From Methanothrix sp. (GTDB lineage Archaea; Halobacteriota; Methanosarcinia; Methanotrichales; Methanotrichaceae), in NCBI GenBank assembly GCA_026394565.1, contig JAPKYA010000089.1, positions 1 through 36,359 on the forward strand: DNA of 36,359 nt, read 5' to 3'. Position 1 is the first letter of the stretch. Each line of letters opens with the position of its first letter. A model generated the notes under the pieces. That model worked only from the letters and a program-made list of their open reading frames with translations. It searched no databases and was not told the origin of the DNA. Position numbers and translations under genes: made by a program. Below are positions 7,963 to 17,316 of this stretch, piece after piece.

Positions 7963-10900
7963 TCAAGCTATCATTATCTCCACGAAATGCTCCCTTTGAT
8001 CATCGACCAGGTGTATCGACCCGTCGCTTTGCACCTGGCCGTCAACCGTCACGCTTTGCGCTGCCCCCTCCCGCGTAACCGTGATGTGAAAGAATGTTTC
8101 ACGATAGCGGTAATGCAGGCGAAACGACTTCCAATCATCCGGAATACAGGGGGCAAAGCGTAGCGTGTCAACCTCCAGCCTCAGTCCAAGCAGCGATTCT
8201 ACTATGAGGCGGTACATCCAACCTGCAGCTCCTGTGTACCAGGTCCATCCGCCGCGCCCGGTGTGCGGCGGGAGTGCATAGACATCTGCGGCAACGACGT
8301 ATGGCTCCGCACCGTAAGTTGCCACTTGTTCTGGTGTAGAGCCATGGTTTACCGGGTTGATCAAATCCAATAGCTCCCAGGCCCTGGCGCTGTCGCCCAG
8401 GGCCGCAAAAGCCATAATCACCCAAATAGCCGCATGGGTATACTGCCCGCCATTCTCTCTCACTCCAGGGATGTAGCCTTTGATATAGCCGGGATCAGAG
8501 TCGGACTTATCGAAGGGCGGCCCAAGAAGCTGTATCAGCGAGGCATCTCTATTGACCAGAAGGCGATCCACTTCCGCCATTGCCTCCTTTGATCTTTCCG
8601 GGTCTCCTGCCCCGGATAGAACCGACCAACTCTGGGAGATGGAATCGATCCGGCACTCCGCATTGGCAGCGGACCCGAGGGGCTCACCGTTGTCAAAGTA
8701 GGCGCGCAGGTACCAATGGCCATCCCACCCTGACTCTTTGATCTTTTGGCGCAGATGGGAGGATTCGCTACGGCATAGATTTGCGAAGGTATCGTCGCCC
8801 CGCATCAGGGCAATTTCAGAGAACTTATTGAGCACATCGTGCAGGAAGAAGGCCATCCAAATGCTTTCGCCGGATCCCTGGTAGCCAACTCGGTTCATGG
8901 CGTCGTTCCAGTCTCCCGTTCCCATGAGCGGCAGGCCGTGCCTACCCAACTGCAAGCTGCTCTGGATGGCTCGGACACAGTGCTCGTAAAGGGTGCCCGA
9001 CTCCTCCGACCTGGTGGGCAGGTCATAGTAAGCTTCCTCCTCGGGCCTCAGGGGCCGGCCCAGGATGAAGTTAATCCTCTCGTCAAGCACGCCGAAGTCA
9101 CCCGTAATTGTGACGTAGCGGTGAGTTGCCAGCGGCAGCCAGAGGCGATCATCGGAACTATGCGTGCGCACGCCGCGTCCCGATGGCGAGTGCCACCAGT
9201 GCAAAACATCTCCTTCCAGGAATTGATGGGCCGCACAGCAGAGGAGGTGCTCGCGGAAAAGTCGCGGCTTTGCGAAAATCAGCGCCATTGCATCCTGCAA
9301 CTGATCCCGGAAGCCATAGGCTCCGCTCGATTGGTAGTATCCGCTGCGCGCCCACATGCGACAGGCTAGTGTCTGGTAGAGGAGCCAGCCGTTAGAGAGC
9401 ACATCGATGGCTTTATCCGGGGTCTCCACATGCACCGCGCCAAGGGTGTGGTTCCAGTAGCTCCAAACCAGCTCCAAGGCCATCTGGGCCGGAACCGAGC
9501 CGCGAAAACGTTTGATCAGGCGGCGTGCATCTTCCACATTGTGCCCAGTTCCACATGTGAAGATGATCTCGCACTCCTGCCCGTCTTCCAGATCGATTTT
9601 AATTTGTAGGGCCGCACACGGATCCATGGCCACGCCAACTCGGTTGGAGAGCCGTTCTTGCGTTAGCGCGGCAGGTCTGACCATGCTGCCGTTTCGTCCC
9701 AGGAACTCAGTCCGATCACCAGTGACGCTGTTGATTTCCATGTTCACATCCAGGAAGACTATTCTTCCCGGAAAATCCGTATTGTAAGGGTTTCTCGCAA
9801 AGAAGGCCCCCGTCTTTGAATCGATCTCCGTGACTACATGCATCTCGGTCTTGGAGCGCATCTCTCCCAGCACCAGCTCGATGTAGCTGGTCACAGAAAG
9901 CCGGCGGAAGATGCCTGATTCATTGCGAACAACGAGCCTGCAAAACTTCACAGGCGCATCCACTGCCACATATACCCACAGCTCGGATGCAATTTTGCTC
10001 TCGTTGTGCTCGAAAACGCTGTAGCCAAAGCCGTGCCTGCAGGTGTAAGCCGTCTTGCCGCGAGCGGGCAATGCTGTGGGCGACCAGAATGCTCCGCTCT
10101 CCTCATCTCGAATGTACAGAGCCTCGCCGCTGCAATCGCTCACAGGATCGTTATACCAGGGGGTCAGGCGGAACTGCTGGGAGTTCTCGCCCCAGGTATA
10201 TGCGCTGCCGCATTCAGAGATCACCGTCCCGAAATGGGGATTTGCGATCACATTCGACCAGGGAGCCGGTGTGGCCTGTCCCGGTGCGATCCGGATTATG
10301 TATTCGCGTCCATCCTTGGTGAACCCGCCAAGACCATTGAAGAATATCAGGTCCCGGCCTGAAGACTCGATCGCCTTGTGGTCCTCGACACTCGCGATCT
10401 TTTCCGGCTTTAAAAGAGGAACTGCTGCGAAGAGTCTACTCTCGCGTTCGAGTTGCTCCTCAAACGTTCCCCGGTCATCGGTGAAGATGGCACGAGCTGC
10501 GGCCTGTACCAGGACTCCTGCCTCTTCTGAGATCTGGTCCGCGTGTATTACGAAGACTCCACCCGATCGCTCCCTAGTACTGGTATCGGTGCAGATGGAG
10601 ATCAGGCCCATAATTTCATCCTGAAGCTCCTGCCGATAGCCTGAGCGATCTTCATTCCATATCACCAGATCCACTGCAAGCCCCATCATATGCCAGTAGG
10701 CATGAGCCCTCAAGAGCTGATGCGCCAGACCGATGTAAGACAGATCTTTGATGCGAAGGAGGACAATTGGGAGATCTCCCGATATGCCGTAAGCCCACAG
10801 GCCTGACTGGCCATGCTGATTGCTCAAGAGAACGTCGGGACCGGCACGCCAGTTGGAGCAGGGATAAATTATTGCGCTGGCAAGGCGCATATAAAGATTA

Positions 10901-13900
10901 ATATCGACATCTGTGATGTTGAGCTGCTGCATGATCATCTGGTTGTGAGTCCAGGCCAGGTTGTGGACGCGCTCAGCCATATGCACGTCGCTGTATTTAT
11001 CAATCAGTTCAATGGCACGTTCTTGCGTCTCTGCCATTCCTGTGATGAAGTTCACCCTGCAAGTCTCTCCTGGATCTATCGTGACAATGCACCTGATGGA
11101 AACTATCGGATCCGAGACGAAGCCCTCGCTATCTGAGAGTTCTATTACTCTCGTCACGGCCACAGGATCGGCAACCGTTCTTCCTCTGCCTATGAACTTG
11201 GAGCGATCCGTCTCAAAAGAAACCAGATCACGCTCGACCTTCTCCGCCACCATAAGATGCAGCATCCAGGGCGTCCTCTCGTCCTTGGACCTTTGTCGGC
11301 GAGTGCATAGGATAGCAGATCTTTTGCGCAGAATCTTTGTCTCTACGAAGAGGTTGCTAAAAGCGGGGTGAGTTGCATCTGCCGCCTGGGTCGTCAGAAC
11401 GACCTCTGCATAGCTTGTCAGCTCAATCTTCCGCCTTATCGATGAGCGATTGGTTAGACTGATGCTCCGTAACTCGACATCGTCCTCAGGCGAGACGACA
11501 ACTTCAGTAAAGGCATCAATCCCCAAAACCTTTGACTGCAACTCCGCCTTAGATCCCTGGAATATAGCCTGATATGTCTTTGCATCTTTGCACACAGGCT
11601 GATATCCTGCCGACCAGACATCATTGCTGTCCAGGTCGCGGATATAGAAAAACTGTCCCTCATTGTCGCGGGTAATATCGCCATGCCAGCGAGTGACGGC
11701 CAGATCCTTCCACCGGCTATAGCCTGCACCGCTAGCAGAGATCATCACTCTGTAATCGCCGTTGGAAAGAAGGTGCACATCCGGCGAGGCACTGTTCGGA
11801 TCATTGAAGACCCGCATGGACCTCTCACGCGCCGGCATGCCTGCCCTCCAGATTGATGGCGATGCCTCCGCTGCATGAGGATAGAAGGACTTCGCCATGG
11901 GAACCCTTTCTTGGAGAAGCAGATCCGCAGCCTGGAAGATGGGATTGGCCATGAACCTCCTTTGCATAGGTCGGTCTAACAAAACATAAGCCATAGCGAG
12001 AAAGCTCATGGCCTGGTGGTGGGACATGAAGGACCGCACAGTAGCGCTTCTTTGATCGTGGATCAGACGTGACGGAGTATAATCTATGGCCTCATAGAAG
12101 CCATACTCTCCCAGATAGCCTTCGTCTTCCATTCGCTGCAGATTGATGCAGCTTTCTGCGGGGGAAACCATCAAGGCCAGAGCCGAGGCATAAGGTGCGA
12201 TCACCAGGTCTTTGGCCAGCCCGCGCTTAAACCCAAGGCCCGGCACTCCGAAAGCCCGGTACTGGTAGATCTGATTGACATCTATGAGATTGTAGCCGGA
12301 TTCTGAGATGCCCCAGGGAACACTTCGTTGTTGCCCATATTCGATCTGCCGTTTGACCGTGGAACGGTAGGTCTGATTGAGAAGGGTGTTCTCATAAGTC
12401 GGCATAATCAGTAGCGGCATGAGATACTCGAACATAGTCCCACCCCATGAGAGCAAAGCCAGCTCTCCGCCTGCGGTGGTTAGCATGCGACCTAAAGCAA
12501 ACCAGTGCTCCTGCTTAAGCCGCCCCTGAGCAATAGCCACATAGCTGCATAGCCTCGCCTCAGATGCCAAAAGATCATAGCAGCTCTCATCGCGTCTGGA
12601 GTCGTCGACATTGTAACCGATAGCAAGAAGCCGACGCGACTCATCGAAAAGGAAATCGTATTTTAGATCGGCCAGCTCGCCGCAGTCGAGTGCAAGCCTC
12701 TCGATTGATGCGATCCTCTCGCCGGCGCGTTTTTCTGCATCCATTGTCTTCGAAGCGAGCTCTTGCAGCCACAAACTTTCCGTTTGGCGGTCAACACCCA
12801 GGAAGTAGCTGCTGATTTGATCTATGATAGGCATCAATTTTCGGGCAGTCTCCGGGACCTCTCGCAGCAATGGAATGCCGTCAAGTCTGAGCAGCTCATC
12901 TTGCAGCTCGACTCTCCTTCCTTCCTGCTCTGTCGAGCCATGCGCCGGAAATTCCTTAGGGAGAGGATGCCCCATAATCCACATAGGCAGCATGAACCAC
13001 GGTGCCATGAGGACCAGATCCTGCAAATGATCCCAAAGCTGCAGCTCATAAGAGCGTGTCCACCACAATAGATCATCATCAGCATCTGAGCCCAGGCGAT
13101 CCCTCAGCAATGCTACTGCCTTTGCCTGGCCGTCCAGCAATTGCCACGCTGCAGAGAGGTTGCCCGGAGGCGCCTCGAGCTCCGTCCAGAGTAGATCGAT
13201 CTGCGCGAGCAACTGTGAGGACACCAATTCCCTCCCGTCCCTGTCTGCAATCCCGGCACCTCCGCTGGCAGCATCCCTTATAATCTGCAGCGTATCCTGA
13301 AGACCGCTAAAGGCCTGCTCCGGCAGGATCTTCTGGTCCATAAGCTCGATAATCCCTTGCTGCACAGTCAACAGATGACCTGCCAGGTTACCGCTGTCAA
13401 CAGTCGAGATATACTTGGGCTGCATCGGCTCTAGTAGCTTGATATCGTACCAATTGTAAAAGTGGCCCTGGAACCGTTCCAGGCAATTCATTGTATGAAG
13501 AGCGCAGGCGTTCCGCTCTATCAGCTTTCCTGCCGAGATGTAACCGAAGTCGTATGCTGCCAAGTTCGCGAGCAGTGACAAGCCCATATTCGTAGGAGAT
13601 GTGCCGTTGGCGACCACGGAGCGCGGGTCCTCCTGGTAGTTGTCCGGCGGAAGACAGTGCTGTTCGGGCAAAACGAACGTCTCGAAGAACTTCCATGTCT
13701 TCCGAGAAAGCTTGCGCAGGAAGATCGTCTTTCCCTCGTCAAGTTTTGCTCTAGGTGAGGCAAGAGGCAAGCTTATCCACCAGGCAACCGCAGGCGCGAA
13801 GCTCCAGGATAGCAGCAGCGGCCAGACGAAGTACAGAACATCAGGACGCCAAAACAATAGAGAAGAGGATAAGGCAACGGCTAACGTCGGGGCTATCCAC

Positions 13901-16845
13901 ATCGACTGGTAGAATCCCGCTAGATCGCTCTTCCCACTATTCCGGGTGCTGCTCGAAGAGTTCCATTCCAGCAGCCTCTTACGGGTGAATAGCATTCGCC
14001 CACCAGTGCGCACAACCGCATCCAGGCTGAAGAAGGCCTCATAAGGCAAAAGGGTCAGGCTGAGCCCTGCCTGAGCCAGGTACCTGACAATCGCTCTCCC
14101 GGCATAATGCAGGTGCTTATCCAGGGGCAGCTCGACGGACTTGTTCAGAGTGGCTCGGATGCAAGAGAGTACCGGTAAAGCCAGAACCGCTCCGATCACC
14201 ACAATTGTCCAGAACCTGGGCTGCGGCAGCATCAACCAAGCCGAAAACAGAAGCAAAATCTGGGCCGGGGTCACCAGGCTGCGCCGAAGGTTGTCGAGAA
14301 TCTTCCATCTGGATAACGCTGAGATGGGGTTGTCCAGGATCAAGCCGCCTGGGCCCGGCACACGCATAAGCAACCAGCTGGCAATCTGCCAGTCTCCCCT
14401 GATCCATCTGTGCCTCCGGCTAACGTCTGTAGTGTAACGATAGGGATAGTCCTCATAGAATTGCACATCGCTGACCAGTGCCGCTCTGGCATAGCTGCCC
14501 TCCAGAAGATCATGACTCAGGATAAGGTTATCTGGAAAGCGTCCGCCCAGGGACTGCGAGAAGGCATCCACGTCGTATATGCCCTTGCCGGTGAAGGAGC
14601 CTTCTCCGAAAATGTCCTGGTAGACATCCGAGACCTCCCGCGTATATGGATCAATTCCCGGCTCGCCTGCAAAGAGCCTCGCAAACCTGGATCGGTCTGC
14701 TTCAGGCATGCCTGAACTCAAGCGCGGATGGAGTATGCTGTATCCCTCCACCACAGATTGCTTATGCTCATCGAATCTGGGCCGGTTGAGAGGGTGGGCC
14801 ATGGTCTCCACCAGCAGTCGGGCAGAGTCGTAGGGCATCTTGGTATCTTCGTCAACTGTGATGACGTACTTTATGCCGGGCAGGATCGATACGTCGCCCG
14901 CGATTGAGGAGAAGCTATTTTTGGATCCGCCCCGTAGCATTGAGTTGAGCTCCCCGAGGATGCCCCTTTTTCGCTCATATCCTCTCCAGATCTCCTCCTT
15001 AGAATCCCAACTGCGCTGGCGGGGGAAGAGAAAGAAGATACTATCATGGTACTTTTTATTCAGAGCCTCGACTCCCTGACGAGCCATAAGCAAAAGATTC
15101 TCGTCCTTAGGCACGACCTCCTGCCGGGCGTCGCCCAGATCCGTCAGAAGGCCGAAGTGGAGGTTTATATCCCGGTTTGCCAGGTACCGAACCTCAACAC
15201 CCTCCAGCAGATCCATAACTTTTTCAGGGCTGGTCAGAACAGATGGTACCACCACCAGAGTTCGCAGCTCTTTTGGAATGCCTGATGAGAAATCCATTCT
15301 GGGGAGAGCATGAGGCCTGACCAGCAGAGTGGCCAGCCAGTTCACCAGGCCGACCGCAGGACTGCTTATGCAGATCACCAGGAAGAGGAAAGCTAAGACC
15401 TGCACCCATCCGCCCGATCCGAGCCCATATGCCAGGCCCAGCACAGACGCGGTGATGAGGGCCGTGACCAGCGTTATCGCACCCAGATAACAGAGCAGAG
15501 GAAACTGGTAAATCGTCCGGCTAAGTGACGCCAGCAGCGACAGGCTCATGCCGGCAGCCCTCTCAAGCACAGGTAGCCCCTTATCTATCAGATAGAACCC
15601 AACGTGTGCACTTCTATCTTCGCTGCCATTGGCCTCAAGGCTCTCCTGGGCTAACTTTACCGCTAAAAGTGCCACCTTTTCCTCAGAATGCAAGCTGCAC
15701 CTTGCGATCCTCTCAACTGCGTGGCGATAACGGTCACGTGTGGCGAAGTCCATCCGGCTATATGTGCCGTCAGGATCCATGTGCAGTGCCTTCTCGACAG
15801 CGCTCGTCCCCTCTACAAACTTCCTCCAGTCCATGGACTCAAGAAAACGAAAGCTTGCAATGTTGTTGCCAATGGAGACCTTATCTGCCGCCTTTTGCTG
15901 GATATCCTCCTGGACCATCTGCCCAATGGTCTTTCCCTTCTCAGAGAGACGCTCTTCAATCCACATTAACGGGAGAGACAGTGCATGACTCTGTCCTTCC
16001 AACCTTCGGGCAAATTCAGCAACAAAGGCACAGGACATTGATGGGTCTGATCCGGCCAGATCAGCCACCACAGCGATCATGCTCTTTGGTTCTGTCTCTG
16101 CCGTCAGAATAACCTGATCTGCCCAGTAGCTGGCCAGGTTGCGGTCAATCCTGCCCTTGGCGATTCGCAAAGAGATGCGCCGCAGGTTCTCGATCAGTGC
16201 CAGGCGGAGCATGATGGCAACAGCCCAAAGCTCGCCCAGGTTAAGCACTGTGATCGTCTGATACGCATCCACGAAGCTTTTTAGGCTTTCTGCATCCAAC
16301 CGACCATCGGTATGAAGGATCAGCTCCTTAGCAATGTCATAAATGCGCGGGTAGCCGGCCAGCGGCCCTCTCTGCATATGCGGCAGCTCTTTGCTGTAAT
16401 CTTTCGGCAGATGCCGCTTGGCCATGACAATTTGCTCTTCTATCTTGTAGAAGTTGTCGAGCAGCCACTCAGAAGCCGGCGAAATCCGCAGGTTCGATGC
16501 CGCGGCCTCTGTCAGCAGCTCGTTTGCCTGCTGCAGGATTGCCTCGTTCTCAGCAAGCCTAGGCAAAAGCAGGTCCTTGCCGGGCATTGGATCAACCTCA
16601 TGGCGTTCTGCCAGCGCCTTAGCATGCCGCTCCAACTGATAGGTGCTGAACAGCTCAGATCGTAGCGGCAGCTCATCGCTGTATTGGCGTAGGAAGGCAT
16701 TGCTGTCGAGGCGCGCCTTGAGACGGTTTAAGGTCCTTTGAACTTGATTTTGGCTTAGAATCAATTCTTGACACCCGGTTAGCTGTACAGTGGTCCAATA
16801 TCGGTTGTCTGCCATTCTGTGACAGGAAGATGCCCAAATTAGCAT
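7963..16845 (-). CDS. ndvB: Cyclic beta-1,2-glucan synthase-like giant protein (GT84 + GH94)
   Basis: 2960 aa, close in size to bacterial NdvB/ChvB (about 2800-2870 aa). In order: an N-terminal helical region; membrane helices at about 445-510; a glycosyltransferase core with D665-E-D667 and R810-R-H-R-W814 then RGDWQ, the family-2-like donor-binding and QxxRW motifs; membrane helices at about 860-895 and 985-1030; a glycoamylase-like domain near 1500-1620 (PWGISESGYN, SHHQAM); then two GH94-type phosphorylase parts with the catalytic-type GDWND at D2645-D2648. In bacteria this enzyme starts, elongates, cyclises and trims UDP-glucose-derived beta-1,2-glucan at the membrane. All key motifs are present and the frame is unbroken over 8.9 kb, so the gene looks active. 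The ATG at 16845 has GAGG about 8 nt upstream. No partner exporter is seen nearby. Confidence 0.9.
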   Translation of the reverse strand: MLIWASSCHRMADNRYWTTVQLTGCQELILSQNQVQRTLNRLKARLDSNAFLRQYSDELPLRSELFSTYQLERHAKALAERHEVDPMPGKDLLLPRLAENEAILQQANELLTEAAASNLRISPASEWLLDNFYKIEEQIVMAKRHLPKDYSKELPHMQRGPLAGYPRIYDIAKELILHTDGRLDAESLKSFVDAYQTITVLNLGELWAVAIMLRLALIENLRRISLRIAKGRIDRNLASYWADQVILTAETEPKSMIAVVADLAGSDPSMSCAFVAEFARRLEGQSHALSLPLMWIEERLSEKGKTIGQMVQEDIQQKAADKVSIGNNIASFRFLESMDWRKFVEGTSAVEKALHMDPDGTYSRMDFATRDRYRHAVERIARCSLHSEEKVALLAVKLAQESLEANGSEDRSAHVGFYLIDKGLPVLERAAGMSLSLLASLSRTIYQFPLLCYLGAITLVTALITASVLGLAYGLGSGGWVQVLAFLFLVICISSPAVGLVNWLATLLVRPHALPRMDFSSGIPKELRTLVVVPSVLTSPEKVMDLLEGVEVRYLANRDINLHFGLLTDLGDARQEVVPKDENLLLMARQGVEALNKKYHDSIFFLFPRQRSWDSKEEIWRGYERKRGILGELNSMLRGGSKNSFSSIAGDVSILPGIKYVITVDEDTKMPYDSARLLVETMAHPLNRPRFDEHKQSVVEGYSILHPRLSSGMPEADRSRFARLFAGEPGIDPYTREVSDVYQDIFGEGSFTGKGIYDVDAFSQSLGGRFPDNLILSHDLLEGSYARAALVSDVQFYEDYPYRYTTDVSRRHRWIRGDWQIASWLLMRVPGPGGLILDNPISALSRWKILDNLRRSLVTPAQILLLFSAWLMLPQPRFWTIVVIGAVLALPVLSCIRATLNKSVELPLDKHLHYAGRAIVRYLAQAGLSLTLLPYEAFFSLDAVVRTGGRMLFTRKRLLEWNSSSSTRNSGKSDLAGFYQSMWIAPTLAVALSSSLLFWRPDVLYFVWPLLLSWSFAPAVAWWISLPLASPRAKLDEGKTIFLRKLSRKTWKFFETFVLPEQHCLPPDNYQEDPRSVVANGTSPTNMGLSLLANLAAYDFGYISAGKLIERNACALHTMNCLERFQGHFYNWYDIKLLEPMQPKYISTVDSGNLAGHLLTVQQGIIELMDQKILPEQAFSGLQDTLQIIRDAASGGAGIADRDGRELVSSQLLAQIDLLWTELEAPPGNLSAAWQLLDGQAKAVALLRDRLGSDADDDLLWWTRSYELQLWDHLQDLVLMAPWFMLPMWIMGHPLPKEFPAHGSTEQEGRRVELQDELLRLDGIPLLREVPETARKLMPIIDQISSYFLGVDRQTESLWLQELASKTMDAEKRAGERIASIERLALDCGELADLKYDFLFDESRRLLAIGYNVDDSRRDESCYDLLASEARLCSYVAIAQGRLKQEHWFALGRMLTTAGGELALLSWGGTMFEYLMPLLIMPTYENTLLNQTYRSTVKRQIEYGQQRSVPWGISESGYNLIDVNQIYQYRAFGVPGLGFKRGLAKDLVIAPYASALALMVSPAESCINLQRMEDEGYLGEYGFYEAIDYTPSRLIHDQRSATVRSFMSHHQAMSFLAMAYVLLDRPMQRRFMANPIFQAADLLLQERVPMAKSFYPHAAEASPSIWRAGMPARERSMRVFNDPNSASPDVHLLSNGDYRVMISASGAGYSRWKDLAVTRWHGDITRDNEGQFFYIRDLDSNDVWSAGYQPVCKDAKTYQAIFQGSKAELQSKVLGIDAFTEVVVSPEDDVELRSISLTNRSSIRRKIELTSYAEVVLTTQAADATHPAFSNLFVETKILRKRSAILCTRRQRSKDERTPWMLHLMVAEKVERDLVSFETDRSKFIGRGRTVADPVAVTRVIELSDSEGFVSDPIVSIRCIVTIDPGETCRVNFITGMAETQERAIELIDKYSDVHMAERVHNLAWTHNQMIMQQLNITDVDINLYMRLASAIIYPCSNWRAGPDVLLSNQHGQSGLWAYGISGDLPIVLLRIKDLSYIGLAHQLLRAHAYWHMMGLAVDLVIWNEDRSGYRQELQDEIMGLISICTDTSTRERSGGVFVIHADQISEEAGVLVQAAARAIFTDDRGTFEEQLERESRLFAAVPLLKPEKIASVEDHKAIESSGRDLIFFNGLGGFTKDGREYIIRIAPGQATPAPWSNVIANPHFGTVISECGSAYTWGENSQQFRLTPWYNDPVSDCSGEALYIRDEESGAFWSPTALPARGKTAYTCRHGFGYSVFEHNESKIASELWVYVAVDAPVKFCRLVVRNESGIFRRLSVTSYIELVLGEMRSKTEMHVVTEIDSKTGAFFARNPYNTDFPGRIVFLDVNMEINSVTGDRTEFLGRNGSMVRPAALTQERLSNRVGVAMDPCAALQIKIDLEDGQECEIIFTCGTGHNVEDARRLIKRFRGSVPAQMALELVWSYWNHTLGAVHVETPDKAIDVLSNGWLLYQTLACRMWARSGYYQSSGAYGFRDQLQDAMALIFAKPRLFREHLLCCAAHQFLEGDVLHWWHSPSGRGVRTHSSDDRLWLPLATHRYVTITGDFGVLDERINFILGRPLRPEEEAYYDLPTRSEESGTLYEHCVRAIQSSLQLGRHGLPLMGTGDWNDAMNRVGYQGSGESIWMAFFLHDVLNKFSEIALMRGDDTFANLCRSESSHLRQKIKESGWDGHWYLRAYFDNGEPLGSAANAECRIDSISQSWSVLSGAGDPERSKEAMAEVDRLLVNRDASLIQLLGPPFDKSDSDPGYIKGYIPGVRENGGQYTHAAIWVIMAFAALGDSARAWELLDLINPVNHGSTPEQVATYGAEPYVVAADVYALPPHTGRGGWTWYTGAAGWMYRLIVESLLGLRLEVDTLRFAPCIPDDWKSFRLHYRYRETFFHITVTREGAAQSVTVDGQVQSDGSIHLVDDQREHFVEIMIA

Positions 16846-17316
16846 CCTGTCGCCCTCGCCCCAGGAGGCCTGCTCATTAGGATTGTGGAGAGGGCGTCCT
16901 GGGTGGCAAATAGACGGCCTGGTGAGGGATCAGAATGATACGGCCCGAAAAGAACCCGGCAACTGGGGAGTAGCACATGGGACTTCCGGGCCGTATGAAT
17001 ATAGAACCAAGATGTTTATGAAGGCTGTGGGATGAGGTACAGGATGATGTCATCTTGCAGTTCCTGTTTTGACCATATAATAAAAATTAAGTAATGATAA
17101 AAAGCGTCAATTTTAAATATTTTTACTAGAGAGTTATAGTTAATGGTTATTACTGTTAAACTGAGAGATGGAATGGACTATTCTATCGGGCAAATCGCAG
17201 ATAACCATTTTACCTCTCGACGATGTACTCGATCTTTAGTATTGGCCAGCACGAGCATCCCGCTGCCGGGACTGTAGGCCCCCCCATCCGCCCCTCTGCC
17301 GTGAGCCGTTGCGATC
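16846..17316. other. Long intergenic/leader region upstream of the glucan synthase
   Basis: 471 nt. On the minus strand it is the probable leader and promoter of the giant gene. An AT-rich block at 17070-17160 includes a minus-strand TATA-like TTTATTATATGG near 17074-17085, followed by about 220 nt of GC-richer leader with a strong inverted repeat. On the plus strand, 17143-17277 is a 44-codon frame (MVITVKLRDGMDYSIGQ...) that could be a remnant or a small gene; it is not supported further. Confidence 0.5.
16938..16996 (-). repeat. Long-armed inverted repeat in the ndvB-like leader
   Basis: ATACGGCCCG at 16938-16947 is perfectly inverted at 16987-16996 (CGGGCCGTAT), with 39 nt between that contain further short CCC/GGG pairing. 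The fold would lie about 95 nt before the start of the giant gene if the AT-rich block upstream is its promoter. It may be a structured leader RNA, an operator or a remnant of a small mobile element. No known riboswitch consensus was recognised. Confidence 0.55.

Noticed and set aside
10055-16112. Many long antisense frames inside the giant glucan synthase gene (for example 10055-10624 and 15525-16112)
   Set aside because: They are shadows of the strong codon bias of the minus-strand gene, which has clear domains throughout.
17051-17066. TGATGTCATC near-palindrome as a box C of a further guide RNA
   Set aside because: Sequence is TGATGT, not TGATGA, and no D boxes are at the right spacing.
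17143-17277. 44-codon plus-strand frame (MVITVKLRDGMDYSIGQ...)
   Set aside because: Interesting start but no ribosome binding site, no family, and a low-complexity end; could be a remnant.
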